Assembly (NCBI RefSeq): GCF_014650335.1
Contig: NZ_BMUT01000018.1
Coordinates: 52,985 to 116,984 of the forward strand
Direction: 5' to 3'
From: Streptomyces hiroshimensis
Lineage (GTDB): Bacteria > Actinomycetota > Actinomycetes > Streptomycetales > Streptomycetaceae
DNA length: 64,000 bases
Below are positions 7,146 through 16,375 of this stretch, piece after piece. A program made the position numbers and the translations under genes. Each line of letters starts with the position of its first letter. Position 1 is the stretch's first letter. The notes beneath the pieces are model-generated. The model had not been told where the DNA came from, searched no databases, and saw only the letters and a program-made list of their open reading frames with translations.

Positions 7146-9575
7146 ATGGCAGACGGGACTGTTCTGTTCGCAGTACGGGAGCACTCCGGGGGAGGAAGCA
7201 CCACAGCCGAGCAACTGCGCAGGATCCACAAGGAGTTGGAGGATTCCGGTTACGAGGTGCGCTGGGCCTCCACGAGCGAGGACGCCCGGGCGGTGCTGCG
7301 CACCGAGGCGGGACTGGCCGCCGCCGTCGTCGACTGGGACCTTCCGGGAAGCAGCGGCGACGACGGCCGGGAGGACGACAAGGACGACGGCGAGCCGGGC
7401 GGCGCCGACGTCCTGCGCCAGGCCGGCCGGCGCTTCCGGAACCTTCCCGTCTTCCTGGTCACGGCCGGCGAGGACCTCGACCACCTTCCGCTGTGGGTGG
7501 CGGAGGCCGTGGTCGGCTACATCTGGCCGCTGGAGGACACCGCGCCCTTCATCGCCGGGCGCATCGCACGGGCCGCCCGCGGCTACCAGGAGGACCTGCT
7601 GCCGCCGTTCTTCAAGGCGATGCGCCGGTTCGACGACACGCACGAGTACTCCTGGCACACCCCGGCCCACGCCGGCGGCGTCGCCTTCCTGAAGTCCCCG
7701 GTCGGCCGGGCCTTCTACGACCACTTCGGGGAACGGCTGCTGCGCAGCGACCTGTCGATCTCGGTCGGGGACCTCGGGTCGCTCTTCGAGCACACCGGCC
7801 CGGTCGGCGCGGCGGAGCGCAACGCCGCCCGTATCTTCGGCGCGGACCGCACCTACTTCGTCCTGCACGGCGACTCGACCTGCGACCGCATGGTCGGTCA
7901 CTTCAGCGTCACGCGCGACGAGATCGCGCTGGTGGACCGCAACTGCCACAAGTCGGTCCTGCACGGGCTGGTCCTGTCGGGAGCGCGGCCCGTCTATCTG
8001 GTGCCCACCCGCAACGGATACGGGCTGGCGGGCCCGCTGCCGCCCGCCGAGATCCAGGCGCAGTCGGTCGCCTCCCGCATCGCCCGCAACCCGCTGACCC
8101 CCGGCGCCGTCTCCCCCGACGCCCAGTACGCAGTGCTCACCAACTCCACCTACGACGGCCTGTGTTACGACTCCCTCCAGGTCGCCCGGGCCCTCGCGCC
8201 CAGCACGCCCCGGCTCCACTTCGACGAGGCCTGGTTCGCCTACGCCCGGTTCCACCCCCTCTACGCCGGGCGCTACGGCATGGCCGTGGGCCCCGACACC
8301 TTCCCCGGGCCCGAGCGGCCCACCGTCTTCTCCACCCAGTCCACGCACAAGCTTCTGGCAGCGCTGTCGCAGTCCGCGATGGTGCACGTCAAGCCCGCGC
8401 CCCGCGCGCCGGTGGAGCACGAGCGGTTCAACGAAGCGTTCATGATGCACGGCACGACCTCGCCGCTGTACCCGATGATCGCGTCCCTGGACGTGGCCGC
8501 CGCGATGATGGACGGGCCTCAGGGCCGCTGGCTGATCGACGAGGCGCTGGCCGAGGCCGTCCGCTTCCGGCAGACGGTCGTCCGCATCGGCCGGCGCATC
8601 GCGGCCGCAGGCGACCGTCCCGGCTGGTTCTTCGGCGTCTGGCAGCCCGAGACGGTGACCGACCCCGCCACCGGCGAGCAGGTGCCGTTCGCCGACGCCC
8701 CCGCCGAACTGCTGCGCACCGACCCGTCCTGCTGGCAGCTGGAGCCCGGCGCCGACTGGCACGGCTTCCCCGGCCTGACCGAGGGCTACTGCCTGCTCGA
8801 CCCCGTCAAGGTCACCCTCACGTGCCCCGGCATCGACGCCTCGGGGCGGATGTCCGACTGGGGCATCCCGGCCCGCGTCCTCACCGCCTACCTCGCCACC
8901 AGGAACATCGTGGTGGAGAAGACCGACAGCTACACCACGCTCATCCTGTTCTCCATGGGGATCACCAAGGGCAAGTGGGGCACCCTCATGGACGGCCTGA
9001 TGGACTTCAAGACGCTCTACGACGAGGACGCGCCGCTGGAGCGCGTACTGCCCGAGCTGGTCGAGGCGCACCCGCAGCGCTACACCGGAGGGACCCTGCG
9101 CGGGCTGTGCCAGGAGATGCACGACCACCTGCGCGAGACGGACCTGGTCGAGCTGCTCGACACCGCCTTCCAGGACCTGCCCGAGCCCGTCACCCCGCCC
9201 CAGCACTGCTACCAGCGCCTCATCCGCGGCGGCACCGAGCGGGTGCGGCTGGCCGACGCGGCGGGCCGGGTGGCCGCCGCCATGGTGACCGTCACCCCGC
9301 CCGGCATCCCCGTCCTCATGCCCGGCGAGAACACCGGCACCCCGGACGGCCCGCTGCTGCGCTACCTGAAGGCCCTGGAGTCCTTCGACCGGCGCTTCCC
9401 CGGCTTCCACAGCGAGGCGCACGGAGTCACCCTCGACCCGGACAGCGGCGACTACCTCATCGAGTGCGTCCGCCGCATCCCGGCGCAGCAGGCCGGGGAC
9501 GCGGCGGGCGGGGAAGCGGCAAGCGGGGAGGGGGCAGCCGGGGAGGCGGCATCCGTGCGCGTCAGCGACGCGTGA
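7146..9575 (+). CDS. Orn/Lys/Arg decarboxylase, PLP-dependent
   Basis: 809 residues; the ATG at 7146 has a strong site (GAGG/GAGGGG) upstream. The N-terminal 125 residues form the response-regulator-like wing domain of bacterial inducible decarboxylases (VLFAVREHSG, VVDWDLPG), with an acidic insertion near 75-85. The PLP fold follows: HTPAHAGG, HGDSTCDRM, LVDRNCHKSVLHG, LHFDEAWFAY and the Schiff-base lysine in STHK near residue 402, then HGTTSPLYPMIASLD. The C-terminal domain ends in a Gly/Ala/Glu-rich tail. The family converts lysine, arginine or ornithine to a polyamine precursor plus CO2; which one cannot be read here. Its last 14 bases overlap the convergent HAD gene. Confidence 0.93.
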   Translation: MADGTVLFAVREHSGGGSTTAEQLRRIHKELEDSGYEVRWASTSEDARAVLRTEAGLAAAVVDWDLPGSSGDDGREDDKDDGEPGGADVLRQAGRRFRNLPVFLVTAGEDLDHLPLWVAEAVVGYIWPLEDTAPFIAGRIARAARGYQEDLLPPFFKAMRRFDDTHEYSWHTPAHAGGVAFLKSPVGRAFYDHFGERLLRSDLSISVGDLGSLFEHTGPVGAAERNAARIFGADRTYFVLHGDSTCDRMVGHFSVTRDEIALVDRNCHKSVLHGLVLSGARPVYLVPTRNGYGLAGPLPPAEIQAQSVASRIARNPLTPGAVSPDAQYAVLTNSTYDGLCYDSLQVARALAPSTPRLHFDEAWFAYARFHPLYAGRYGMAVGPDTFPGPERPTVFSTQSTHKLLAALSQSAMVHVKPAPRAPVEHERFNEAFMMHGTTSPLYPMIASLDVAAAMMDGPQGRWLIDEALAEAVRFRQTVVRIGRRIAAAGDRPGWFFGVWQPETVTDPATGEQVPFADAPAELLRTDPSCWQLEPGADWHGFPGLTEGYCLLDPVKVTLTCPGIDASGRMSDWGIPARVLTAYLATRNIVVEKTDSYTTLILFSMGITKGKWGTLMDGLMDFKTLYDEDAPLERVLPELVEAHPQRYTGGTLRGLCQEMHDHLRETDLVELLDTAFQDLPEPVTPPQHCYQRLIRGGTERVRLADAAGRVAAAMVTVTPPGIPVLMPGENTGTPDGPLLRYLKALESFDRRFPGFHSEAHGVTLDPDSGDYLIECVRRIPAQQAGDAAGGEAASGEGAAGEAASVRVSDA

Positions 9576-10158
9576 ACGGCCTCACGTCGATCACCGTCAT
9601 GCCCGCCGCGTGGGCCGCGGCAATGCCCTCGTCGCTGTCCTCGTAGACCAGGCAGCGCGAGGCGTGCGCGCCGAGCGCCTCGGCCGCGGCGAGGAAGATG
9701 TCCGGGGCGGGCTTGCCGCGTTCGACGTCGTCGCGCGTGACGAGGGCCTGGAAGGCGTCGTGGAACGGCTGGTGCTTCAGCGTGGTCTCGATGATGTGAC
9801 GGGCCCCGCCCGAGGCCACCGCCATCGGGAGGCGGTGCTTCATCGCCTCCACCACGGCCAGGACGGCCGCGTGCGGGCGTACGGTGTGCGCCTCCTCCAG
9901 GAACAGCGCGTCCCGTGCGGCGACGACCTGCTCGACGGGCCGGGCCAGGCTCAGCCCGCGCTCGTCGAGCAGGGTGCGGATCATCTCGGCCGAGGACAGG
10001 CCGGTGCGCGCGTCGAACCAGTCCTGCGCGAGCTCGATGCCCTCCTGGCGCAGGGCGGCGGCCATGGCGCGGTAGTTGGTGTACTGGCTGTCCACCAGGG
10101 TGCCGTCCCAGTCGAAGAGCAGGCAGGCGGCGTTGCGGGGTGCTAGGTCGGGATGCAT
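9562..10158 (-). CDS. HAD-superfamily phosphatase (beta-phosphoglucomutase-like)
   Basis: 198 residues from the ATG at 10158; an ATG 9 bases further upstream is too close to the AGAGAGG ribosome site. HAD motif I DWDGTLVDS (nucleophile and acid/base Asp), motif II ASGG, Lys of motif III in RGKPAPDIF and motif IV YEDSDEG are all present, with a helical cap between motif I and II. It hydrolyses small phosphorylated metabolites or isomerises sugar phosphates. As last gene of the sugar-phosphate-cyclase operon it may dephosphorylate a cyclitol or sugar phosphate intermediate (inference). It overlaps the convergent decarboxylase gene by 14 bases. Confidence 0.92.
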   Translation of the reverse strand: MHPDLAPRNAACLLFDWDGTLVDSQYTNYRAMAAALRQEGIELAQDWFDARTGLSSAEMIRTLLDERGLSLARPVEQVVAARDALFLEEAHTVRPHAAVLAVVEAMKHRLPMAVASGGARHIIETTLKHQPFHDAFQALVTRDDVERGKPAPDIFLAAAEALGAHASRCLVYEDSDEGIAAAHAAGMTVIDVRPFTRR

Positions 10159-10166
10159 GCGGGACA

Positions 10167-11534
10167 TCACCTCTCTGTTTCGAGGGGGAGAGTGGGAGGG
10201 GTGGCGGCAGGGGCCTGGGAAACGGACGCGGACACCGGTGCGGATTTCGTCTCCTGCATCCACCTCCCCAGCCCCACCGCCGACGCGGCCGTGATCACCG
10301 CGTAGACGAGGAAGGCGCCTTCCAGCGACAGCCCCTGCACCAGCGGCAGGAACGTCGTGGCCACGACGAAGTCCGCGGCCCAGTGCGCCGCCGTGGCCAG
10401 ACTCATGAGGGCGCCCCGTGCGCGGGCGGGGTAGATCTCTGCGATGTAGACCCAGAACACCGCGGCGGGGCCGACGGCCCCGGCCGTGATGAACAGGCAC
10501 AGCAGGACGGCCGTGGCCACGCCCGGGTCCCCGAGGCTCTGGACGCCCGCGATCGCCACGGCTGCGGCGGCCATCACCGCCAGTCCCCCGAGCATGAGGG
10601 GCCTGCGGCCCCACCGGTCGAGGAAGACGATGGTGAAGACGGTCGCCAGGACGTTGCACGAGCCCACGAGTACGGACCCGGCGACGCCCCCGCTGGAGGT
10701 CAGACCGCTGGAGGCGAGGATCGTGGGGGCGTAGTAGATGGCCGTGTTCAGCCCGGTGAGGTGGACGAGGACGGCGATGGCCAGACCCAGCGCCACCCAG
10801 CGCGGCCCCGCGTGTGCCGCGGCCGCCCGCAGGCTGAGCCCCCGGGTGGCGGACGGCGTGCTGTCGGCGGCGCTCGCCGGCAGGCCCAGGCGGTGCGCTT
10901 CGCGGGCCGCGCGCTCCGTCCGCCCGCGGCTGTGCAGCCACTCCGGGGACTCGGGTACGAAGGGGAGCCCGGCCAGCAGGATCAGGGCGGGGGCGGCGCC
11001 GAGGGCGAACATCGTGCGCCAGTTCCCGGAGGGCTCCAGGACGTACGCCACGACGTAGGACAGCAGCAGCCCCACCGTGATCATCAGCTGATTGAGCGTC
11101 ACCAGCGCCCCGCGGCGGGCCGGCGGCGCGATCTCCGAGATGTACAGGGGGACGGCGAACGACGTCGCCCCCAGTGCGAGCCCCACCAGCAGACGTCCCG
11201 CGAGCAGCGCCGCCGTGCCCTCCGCGGTCGCGGACAGCAGGGTGCCCGCGGCGTAGAAGGCGGTGGCGCCGCCCAGGACCGGCCGGCGGCCGAGGCGGTC
11301 GGCCAGCCGGCCGCTGGTGGGAGCGGTCAGCGCCGCCCCCAGCAGCGCCGCCGACACCGCCGCGCCCTGGGACCAGGACGACAGGCCGTAGGTGTGGGAG
11401 ACCAGCGGGAGGGCTCCGGCGATGACACCCGTGCCATAGCCGAAGAGGAGCCCTCCGAGCGAGGTCAGCAGCACCGTGAAGACCCGGAGCGGGGACGGCT
11501 GCACGTCCCCTTGCGTCACCGGGGCGTGCGTCAC
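10167..11534 (-). CDS. MFS transporter, sugar-porter type
   Basis: 455 residues; the GTG at 11534 overlaps the stop of the upstream oxidoreductase (GTGA). Twelve membrane segments with sugar-porter signatures: GRLADRLGRRP, PESPEWLHSRGR, DRWGRRPLM and YIAEIYPARARG. This family (SP, TC 2.A.1.1) moves sugars, polyols and inositols by proton symport or facilitated diffusion. In this operon it is best read as an importer of a precursor sugar or cyclitol, or an exporter of the product; direction cannot be read from sequence. Confidence 0.93.
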   Translation of the reverse strand: MTHAPVTQGDVQPSPLRVFTVLLTSLGGLLFGYGTGVIAGALPLVSHTYGLSSWSQGAAVSAALLGAALTAPTSGRLADRLGRRPVLGGATAFYAAGTLLSATAEGTAALLAGRLLVGLALGATSFAVPLYISEIAPPARRGALVTLNQLMITVGLLLSYVVAYVLEPSGNWRTMFALGAAPALILLAGLPFVPESPEWLHSRGRTERAAREAHRLGLPASAADSTPSATRGLSLRAAAAHAGPRWVALGLAIAVLVHLTGLNTAIYYAPTILASSGLTSSGGVAGSVLVGSCNVLATVFTIVFLDRWGRRPLMLGGLAVMAAAAVAIAGVQSLGDPGVATAVLLCLFITAGAVGPAAVFWVYIAEIYPARARGALMSLATAAHWAADFVVATTFLPLVQGLSLEGAFLVYAVITAASAVGLGRWMQETKSAPVSASVSQAPAATPPTLPLETER

Positions 11535-12586
11535 CGGGGCGCCGTACTCTCGTCGCCGCCGCACGCCACTGCGGTGCCGCCCGCGGCGGCCGATGCGACG
11601 AGGGCCTCGCCCACGCGCGCCGTCCGCCGCGAGTCCGCGAGGGGGACGCGGAGGGCGGAGGCGCCCGTACGTACGGCCTCCGCGAAGTGGGCCACCTGCA
11701 GCTGGTAGTGGTTGGCGGCCGGCACCGTCTCCTCCCGGATGCCGTCCGCCGTGAGCACGGTGATGACACCGTCCTCCCCGCTCATGGCCCAGGCGTTCCG
11801 CACGGTGATGGTCCCGTGGGTGCCCTGGAGTTCGTACCAGGCGCGGGGCCCGTAGTCGATGCTGTAGTCGACGACGGCGCTGCGGCCCCGGCCGAAGTCC
11901 ATCGTCGCCACCGCGCTGGTGTCGACGCCGAGGCCCGGCCGCCGGCTGAAGCGGGCCGAGACGTCGGCGGGCGCCTGCCCGAAGAAGAACAGGGGCACGT
12001 CGATCGCGTAGCACCCGACGTCCCACGTGGCGCCGCCGCCGAGCGCCGGGTCGAGGCGGATGTTGCCGCTTCCGGTCTCGATGCCGAAGGCGAACGACGC
12101 CCGGACGACGCGCAGTTCACCGATCGCGCCGGAGGCGAGCAGCTCGGCGGCGCGCGCCTGCTGCGGGTGGAAGCGGTACATGAACGCTTCCATCACCGTG
12201 CGGGAGGAGGCCTCCGCGGCCGCCTCGATGCGCGCGCAGCCCTTCTCGTCCATGGCCATGGGCTTCTCGACCAGGACGTGCTTGCCCGCCTCCAGGGCCC
12301 GGACGGTCCACTCGACATGGTCGGTGTTGGGCAGGGCGATGTAGACCGCGTCGACGGCGGGGTCGGCGAGGAGGGACGCGTAGTCGGGGTGGGCGGCGGC
12401 GCCGAACGGCTCGCCGGCCGTCGCCGCCTGCTCCGTGCGCCCGGGGCGGCTGGCGACGGCGGTGAGCTCGCAACCCGGGGTCCCGGCGATGGCCGGCATG
12501 AGGTGCGTGGCGATGTAGGAGGTCGCGCCGAGCACGCCCCAGCGCAGGGCGGCGGGTGCGGGGGTGGGAGTGGGTGCGGGGGTCAT
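11531..12586 (-). CDS. Gfo/Idh/MocA-family NAD(P)-dependent oxidoreductase
   Basis: 351 residues; the ATG at 12586 overlaps the stop of the GMC gene. N-terminal Rossmann motif GVLGATSYIATHL (about 17-29), then the family signature VEKPMAMD (about 96-103, Lys catalytic) and a C-terminal alpha/beta domain with GGGATWDVGCYAID, where the conserved D-x-x-x-H pattern has Tyr in the His position. Family members oxidise or reduce inositols, sugars and their derivatives. Likely acts on a ring hydroxyl or ketone of the cyclitol made by this operon (inference). Confidence 0.92.
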   Translation of the reverse strand: MTPAPTPTPAPAALRWGVLGATSYIATHLMPAIAGTPGCELTAVASRPGRTEQAATAGEPFGAAAHPDYASLLADPAVDAVYIALPNTDHVEWTVRALEAGKHVLVEKPMAMDEKGCARIEAAAEASSRTVMEAFMYRFHPQQARAAELLASGAIGELRVVRASFAFGIETGSGNIRLDPALGGGATWDVGCYAIDVPLFFFGQAPADVSARFSRRPGLGVDTSAVATMDFGRGRSAVVDYSIDYGPRAWYELQGTHGTITVRNAWAMSGEDGVITVLTADGIREETVPAANHYQLQVAHFAEAVRTGASALRVPLADSRRTARVGEALVASAAAGGTAVACGGDESTAPR

Positions 12587-14154
12587 GCCAGGTCCTCCTG
12601 TACGAATTCCGCCGCGCGCTCGGCGACGGCGGCCACCGCCGCGTGGATGTTTCCGGTGATCATGTTCGGGATGACCGAGGCGTCCGCGACACGCAGCCCG
12701 GCAACGCCCCTGACGGCGAGCCGCGGGCCGACGACCGCCATGCCGTCCGCCTCCTGCCCGAACCGGCAGGTGCCGACCGGGTGGAACTGCGTCTGCGCGT
12801 TGGCCCGGACGAAGTCCTCCAGCTCGCGGCGCGTGGCGGCCGGGCTCAGCGGCCCGCCGGTCGCGAAGTCCGCCAGCGGGGCCGTCGCCGCGATGTCGCG
12901 GGCGATGCGCACGCCCTCCACCAGCGTGTCGAGGTCGTGCGGGTCGGAGAGGTAGCGGGGGTCGATCAGCGGGTGGGCCGTAGGGTCGGCGGAGGCCAGG
13001 GTGAGGCTGCCTCGGCTGCGGGGGCGGGTGACGCCCGGTCCGACGGTGAAGCCGTGGCCGAGCTCGGAGCCGTTGTTCAGGTCCTTCATGGGCGCGAAGG
13101 ACAACTGGACGTCCGGGGCCGGGGAGCCGGGGTACAGCGTGACGAAGCCTCCTGCCTCGCCCAGGTTGGAGAAGTCCGCGACGGGGTGTCCCTCGGTGGT
13201 GTCGTAGGCGAGGGAGACCTGGACGTGGTCGTGGAGGTTGGCCCCGACGCCGGGCAGGTCCGTGACGACGGGAATGTCCAGCGCGGTCAGACCGGCCGCC
13301 GGGCCGATGCCGCTGAGCAGGAGCAGCTGGGGGCTGGCGACGGCGCCGCCGCACAGGATCACCTCGCCTGCGCAGCGCACGGTGGTGACGCGGCCCTCGC
13401 GCAGGATCCGTACGCCCGCGGCCCGCCCGTTCTCGACCTCGACGGCGGTGACGGTGGCGCCGGTCAGCAGGGTGAGGTTCGGGCGGTCGAGCGCGGGGCG
13501 GAGGTGGGTGTGTGCGGTGTTGCCGCGGCGGGCGGGCGCCGCGGGCGTCGTACGACCGGGGCCGGATGCCGCGTCGTCGGTGCGTGTGGTGCGGTAAAGC
13601 CCCACGCCTTCCTGCACGCCCGAGTTGAAGTCGGGGTTCGACGGCAGACCGTACTTCTCCGCCGCTGCGACGAATGCTGCCGCGAAGGGGTGCGGAGCGG
13701 TGTTCTCCGCGACGGGGATCCGCCCGTACTCCGGCGCGCCCGCCGGGCCCTCCAGGGCTTCGAGGTACGGCATGACGTGCTGGGCGTCCCACATGGCGCC
13801 GCCCCAGCGGGCCCACGCGTCGAAGTCGGAGGCCGCGCCGCGGACGTGCACCATGGCGTTGACGGCGCCCGACCCGCCGACGACGCGGCCGCGGGGCCAG
13901 GCGAGGCGCCGGCCGGACAGTGCGGCCTGCGGAACCGTCCGGTACTTCCAGTCCAGTTCGCTGCCCAGCAGGAACGGCCAGGACGCCGGGCGGGCGATCC
14001 TCGGGTCGTCGTCGGCCGGGCCTGCTTCCAGCAGCAGGACGGACCGGTCGCGCTGCTCGCTCAGCCGGGCCGCGACGATGCTTCCGGCTGCGCCTGCGCC
14101 GACAACGATGACGTCATAGGTGCCGTCGGCACCATGGACACCGTCGGTTTTCAT
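12583..14154 (-). CDS. GMC-family FAD-dependent oxidoreductase (choline dehydrogenase-like)
   Basis: 523 residues. ADP-binding motif VGAGAAGS (18-25) with ELLLEAG-type second strand (VLLLEAGPADDD), GMC signature 1 around WPRGRVVGGSGAVNAMVHVRG, and signature 2 around GGAVASPQLLLLSGIGPA. The catalytic His lies in FHPVGTCRFG near residue 455, and the C-terminal FAD loop in GNIHAAV. Such enzymes oxidise primary or ring alcohols. Second oxidoreductase in the cyclase operon; substrate unknown. A 13-bp tandem repeat separates it from the SDR gene upstream. Confidence 0.93.
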   Translation of the reverse strand: MKTDGVHGADGTYDVIVVGAGAAGSIVAARLSEQRDRSVLLLEAGPADDDPRIARPASWPFLLGSELDWKYRTVPQAALSGRRLAWPRGRVVGGSGAVNAMVHVRGAASDFDAWARWGGAMWDAQHVMPYLEALEGPAGAPEYGRIPVAENTAPHPFAAAFVAAAEKYGLPSNPDFNSGVQEGVGLYRTTRTDDAASGPGRTTPAAPARRGNTAHTHLRPALDRPNLTLLTGATVTAVEVENGRAAGVRILREGRVTTVRCAGEVILCGGAVASPQLLLLSGIGPAAGLTALDIPVVTDLPGVGANLHDHVQVSLAYDTTEGHPVADFSNLGEAGGFVTLYPGSPAPDVQLSFAPMKDLNNGSELGHGFTVGPGVTRPRSRGSLTLASADPTAHPLIDPRYLSDPHDLDTLVEGVRIARDIAATAPLADFATGGPLSPAATRRELEDFVRANAQTQFHPVGTCRFGQEADGMAVVGPRLAVRGVAGLRVADASVIPNMITGNIHAAVAAVAERAAEFVQEDLA

Positions 14155-14174
14155 GGAACCACTTCCGTTGGGGA

Positions 14175-14205
14175 GATCAGTCGAGGTGATCAGTCGAGGT
14201 GATCA
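14175..14205. repeat. Tandem 13-bp repeat between GMC and SDR genes
   Basis: Two exact head-to-tail copies of GATCAGTCGAGGT (14175-14187, 14188-14200) followed by a third partial GATCA, in the 104-bp gap of the operon. It may be replication slippage or a binding site; the first copy begins 21 bases before the GMC start codon. Confidence 0.6.
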
Positions 14206-14258
14206 AGGGGATCGGGTCAGTCGGACCGTGGGGTGGAATGCGCGAGCGGACGGGCGGC

Positions 14259-15014
14259 TCAGACCGCCAGAAAGCCGCCGTCGACGCCGATGGTCTGGCC
14301 GTTGACGTAGGACGACGCCGGCGAGAACAGCCACATCGCCACATCGGCGACCTGCCGCGGGGTGCCGATCTCGCCCGACGGGATCAGGCCCCGCCAGGTG
14401 GTCGCCCCGCCCACGGCCGCCTCGGAGGCGGCGAGCATCTCGGTCTCGATGGGGCCCGGTGCCAGTGCGTTGACCCGTACGCCGTCACGGGCGTGCTCCA
14501 GCGCCGCGACGCGCGTGAGGGCCACGGCGGCGTGCTTGGACGCCACGTACGCCCCGATGCCGGGGAACACGGTCCGCAGACCGTGGACCGAGGTGTTGTT
14601 CACGATGCTTCCGTGGCCCTGTTCCGCCATCAGCCGCAGTTCCTCGCGCAGGCACAGCCACAGTCCCCGGGTGTTGACGGAGAACGCGCGGTCGAAGTCC
14701 TCCTCCGACACGTCGACGAGACGGCCGTCGCCGGGCACCCCGGCGTTGTTGAACGCGTAGTCCAGACGTCCGTAGGTCACGGTGATACGGGCGAACAGCT
14801 CGCGTACGTCCTCGGGTTCGGTGACGTCGCAGCGGAAGAACTGCGCCTTCCCTCCCCCGGCCCGGATCTCTTCGGCGGCCCGGTGGCCACGCTCTTCGTT
14901 GCGGGCGGCGAGGACCACGGTCATGCCCGCTTCCGCGAACGCCGCGGCGGCTTCCCGCCCGATGCCTGCACTGGCTCCTGTGACGAGGACGACCGGGACC
15001 CGGTCGTCGCTCAT
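14259..15014 (-). CDS. Short-chain dehydrogenase/reductase
   Basis: 251 residues, classical SDR length. Cofactor motif TGASAGIG (12-19), NNAG (89-92), catalytic Ser142 (NNTSVHG), Tyr156 and Lys160 (YVASK), and the C-terminal YVNGQTIGVDGG. Arg37 and Asn39 after the second strand (LAARNEERG) suggest NADP rather than NAD preference (inference). The ATG overlaps the cyclase stop (ATGA). Probably the first redox step on the cyclised product. Confidence 0.95.
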   Translation of the reverse strand: MSDDRVPVVLVTGASAGIGREAAAAFAEAGMTVVLAARNEERGHRAAEEIRAGGGKAQFFRCDVTEPEDVRELFARITVTYGRLDYAFNNAGVPGDGRLVDVSEEDFDRAFSVNTRGLWLCLREELRLMAEQGHGSIVNNTSVHGLRTVFPGIGAYVASKHAAVALTRVAALEHARDGVRVNALAPGPIETEMLAASEAAVGGATTWRGLIPSGEIGTPRQVADVAMWLFSPASSYVNGQTIGVDGGFLAV

Positions 15015-16234
15015 CGCTGTGCCCCGGCGGCGGAGACGGGAGAGGCGGCGTCGCGGGGGCCGTCCAGCAGATCCGCCATGGCGTCGCACGCCTGCTTGAT
15101 CTCCACCTCGGTCACGTCGTTGAGGAAACAGACCTCACCGATGCCCGTCAGCATGGGGAGGTTCTGCCGGCCGTCGCGGTGGCGGACGGTGTCCTCCAGG
15201 GCCTCCAGGACCAGGTCCGTGTCGCAGAAGAGGGGGTGGGAGGGGGCCAGCCCGAGGCGGCGCGCGGCGGCGACGATGCGCCGGAGGTCCTCGGCCCGGA
15301 TCAGCTCGCGGTTCGCGGCGATCACGGCGGAGAACACACAGTCCATGGCCACGGCTTCACCGTGGAGGAGCTCGGGGATGGCACGCATCTCCACCAGCGG
15401 AGAGAAGGAGTGCCCGTAGTCGACCGACCGCTCGAGGTTCTTCTCCCAGAGGTTGGGCTCGAGTTCCCCGGCCATGCCCGCGATCGCGCGCCCGATCACC
15501 TCGTCGGCGATCTCGCCGGCCACGCCCTCCACGCCGTCGTCACCGGCGGCCGGATCCTGGAAGCGCGAGCTGATCAGCGCTGCGCCGTACGTCTCCAGGA
15601 GCTCGAACAGGCGGCGGTCCTTGATGAGGGCCATCTTGAAGATCTCGCCCATGCCGTTCCGGAGCTCCCGCTCCGGGACCGTGGCGAGGAACTCGCGGTC
15701 GATGAGCGTGCGGGGAGGCGGGCTGTAGCTGCCCAGGCGGTTGCGGTAACCGCCGTAGTTGATACCGGTCTTGGCCGCGACGCTCACGTCGACCTGGGCC
15801 AGGAGGGTGGTGGGGACGCGGACGTACGGTATGCCGCGCCGGTACAGGCTCGCCGCCAGACCGACGACGTCGGCCACCACGCCGCCGCCGATGACCAGGG
15901 GCGGGCTGCTCAGGCGGTGGGTGCCGATCTCGTTGAGCTTGTCGGCGACCTGCATCACCTGCTCGATGTTCTTGTTCTCCTCCGCGCCCCGGATGGTCAG
16001 GTATTCGACCGCGGCGTCGTGGTGCGCGAAGTAGTTGCGGATGCGGGTGCCGTACAGGGCGTCGATGCTGTGGTCGAGGACCACCAGGCGGGTTCCGGCG
16101 GCGCGACCGCCGCCCGGGACTGCTAAGAGGGCGTCGTTACGGGGGTCCAGGAGCCCCCGCGTCTCGACGATCTCATAGGAGACGGCCTGTTGACTCCGTA
16201 CCTGCCAGGTCTGACTGCGGGGAGCGGAAACCAT
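15011..16234 (-). CDS. Sugar-phosphate cyclase (2-epi-5-epi-valiolone synthase-like, dehydroquinate-synthase superfamily)
   Basis: 407 residues. NAD-binding GGGVVADVVGLAASLYRRG (116-134), VPTTLLAQVDVSVAAKTGIN (140-159) and zinc ligands at Glu197 (NGMGEIFKMALIKD), His275 (DYGHSFSP) and His291 (LLHGEAVAMD) show a dehydroquinate-synthase fold. SLYRRGIPYVRVPTTL and GYRNRLGSYSPPP are typical of the secondary-metabolism cyclases that use sedoheptulose 7-phosphate rather than of AroB. It could be 2-epi-5-epi-valiolone synthase, 2-epi-valiolone synthase or demethyl-4-deoxygadusol synthase. Heading an operon of dehydrogenases, transporter and phosphatase, it points to a cyclitol natural product or osmolyte. 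Confidence 0.88.
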   Translation of the reverse strand: MVSAPRSQTWQVRSQQAVSYEIVETRGLLDPRNDALLAVPGGGRAAGTRLVVLDHSIDALYGTRIRNYFAHHDAAVEYLTIRGAEENKNIEQVMQVADKLNEIGTHRLSSPPLVIGGGVVADVVGLAASLYRRGIPYVRVPTTLLAQVDVSVAAKTGINYGGYRNRLGSYSPPPRTLIDREFLATVPERELRNGMGEIFKMALIKDRRLFELLETYGAALISSRFQDPAAGDDGVEGVAGEIADEVIGRAIAGMAGELEPNLWEKNLERSVDYGHSFSPLVEMRAIPELLHGEAVAMDCVFSAVIAANRELIRAEDLRRIVAAARRLGLAPSHPLFCDTDLVLEALEDTVRHRDGRQNLPMLTGIGEVCFLNDVTEVEIKQACDAMADLLDGPRDAASPVSAAGAQR

Positions 16235-16375
16235 GCAGCGAATCTCTCTTTCGGAGCTCGGCTCGGTGGGATATCGGCGGCACCGGCGGCACCAGCGGCG
16301 GACGGCCGGCGGTTGCGGTCATAGCCGCAGGCGCACGTGGGCATCGGCCGCTACCGAGCGGCGTTCAAGATCATT

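Noticed and set aside
6900..9422. 840-codon open frame on the minus strand opposite the decarboxylase
   Set aside because: Gly/Val/Arg-rich antisense reading of a gene with full PLP-enzyme motifs on the other strand.
12583..14154. Cholesterol or glucose oxidase as a specific call for the GMC enzyme
   Set aside because: Only generic GMC motifs are visible; operon context gives no support for either substrate.
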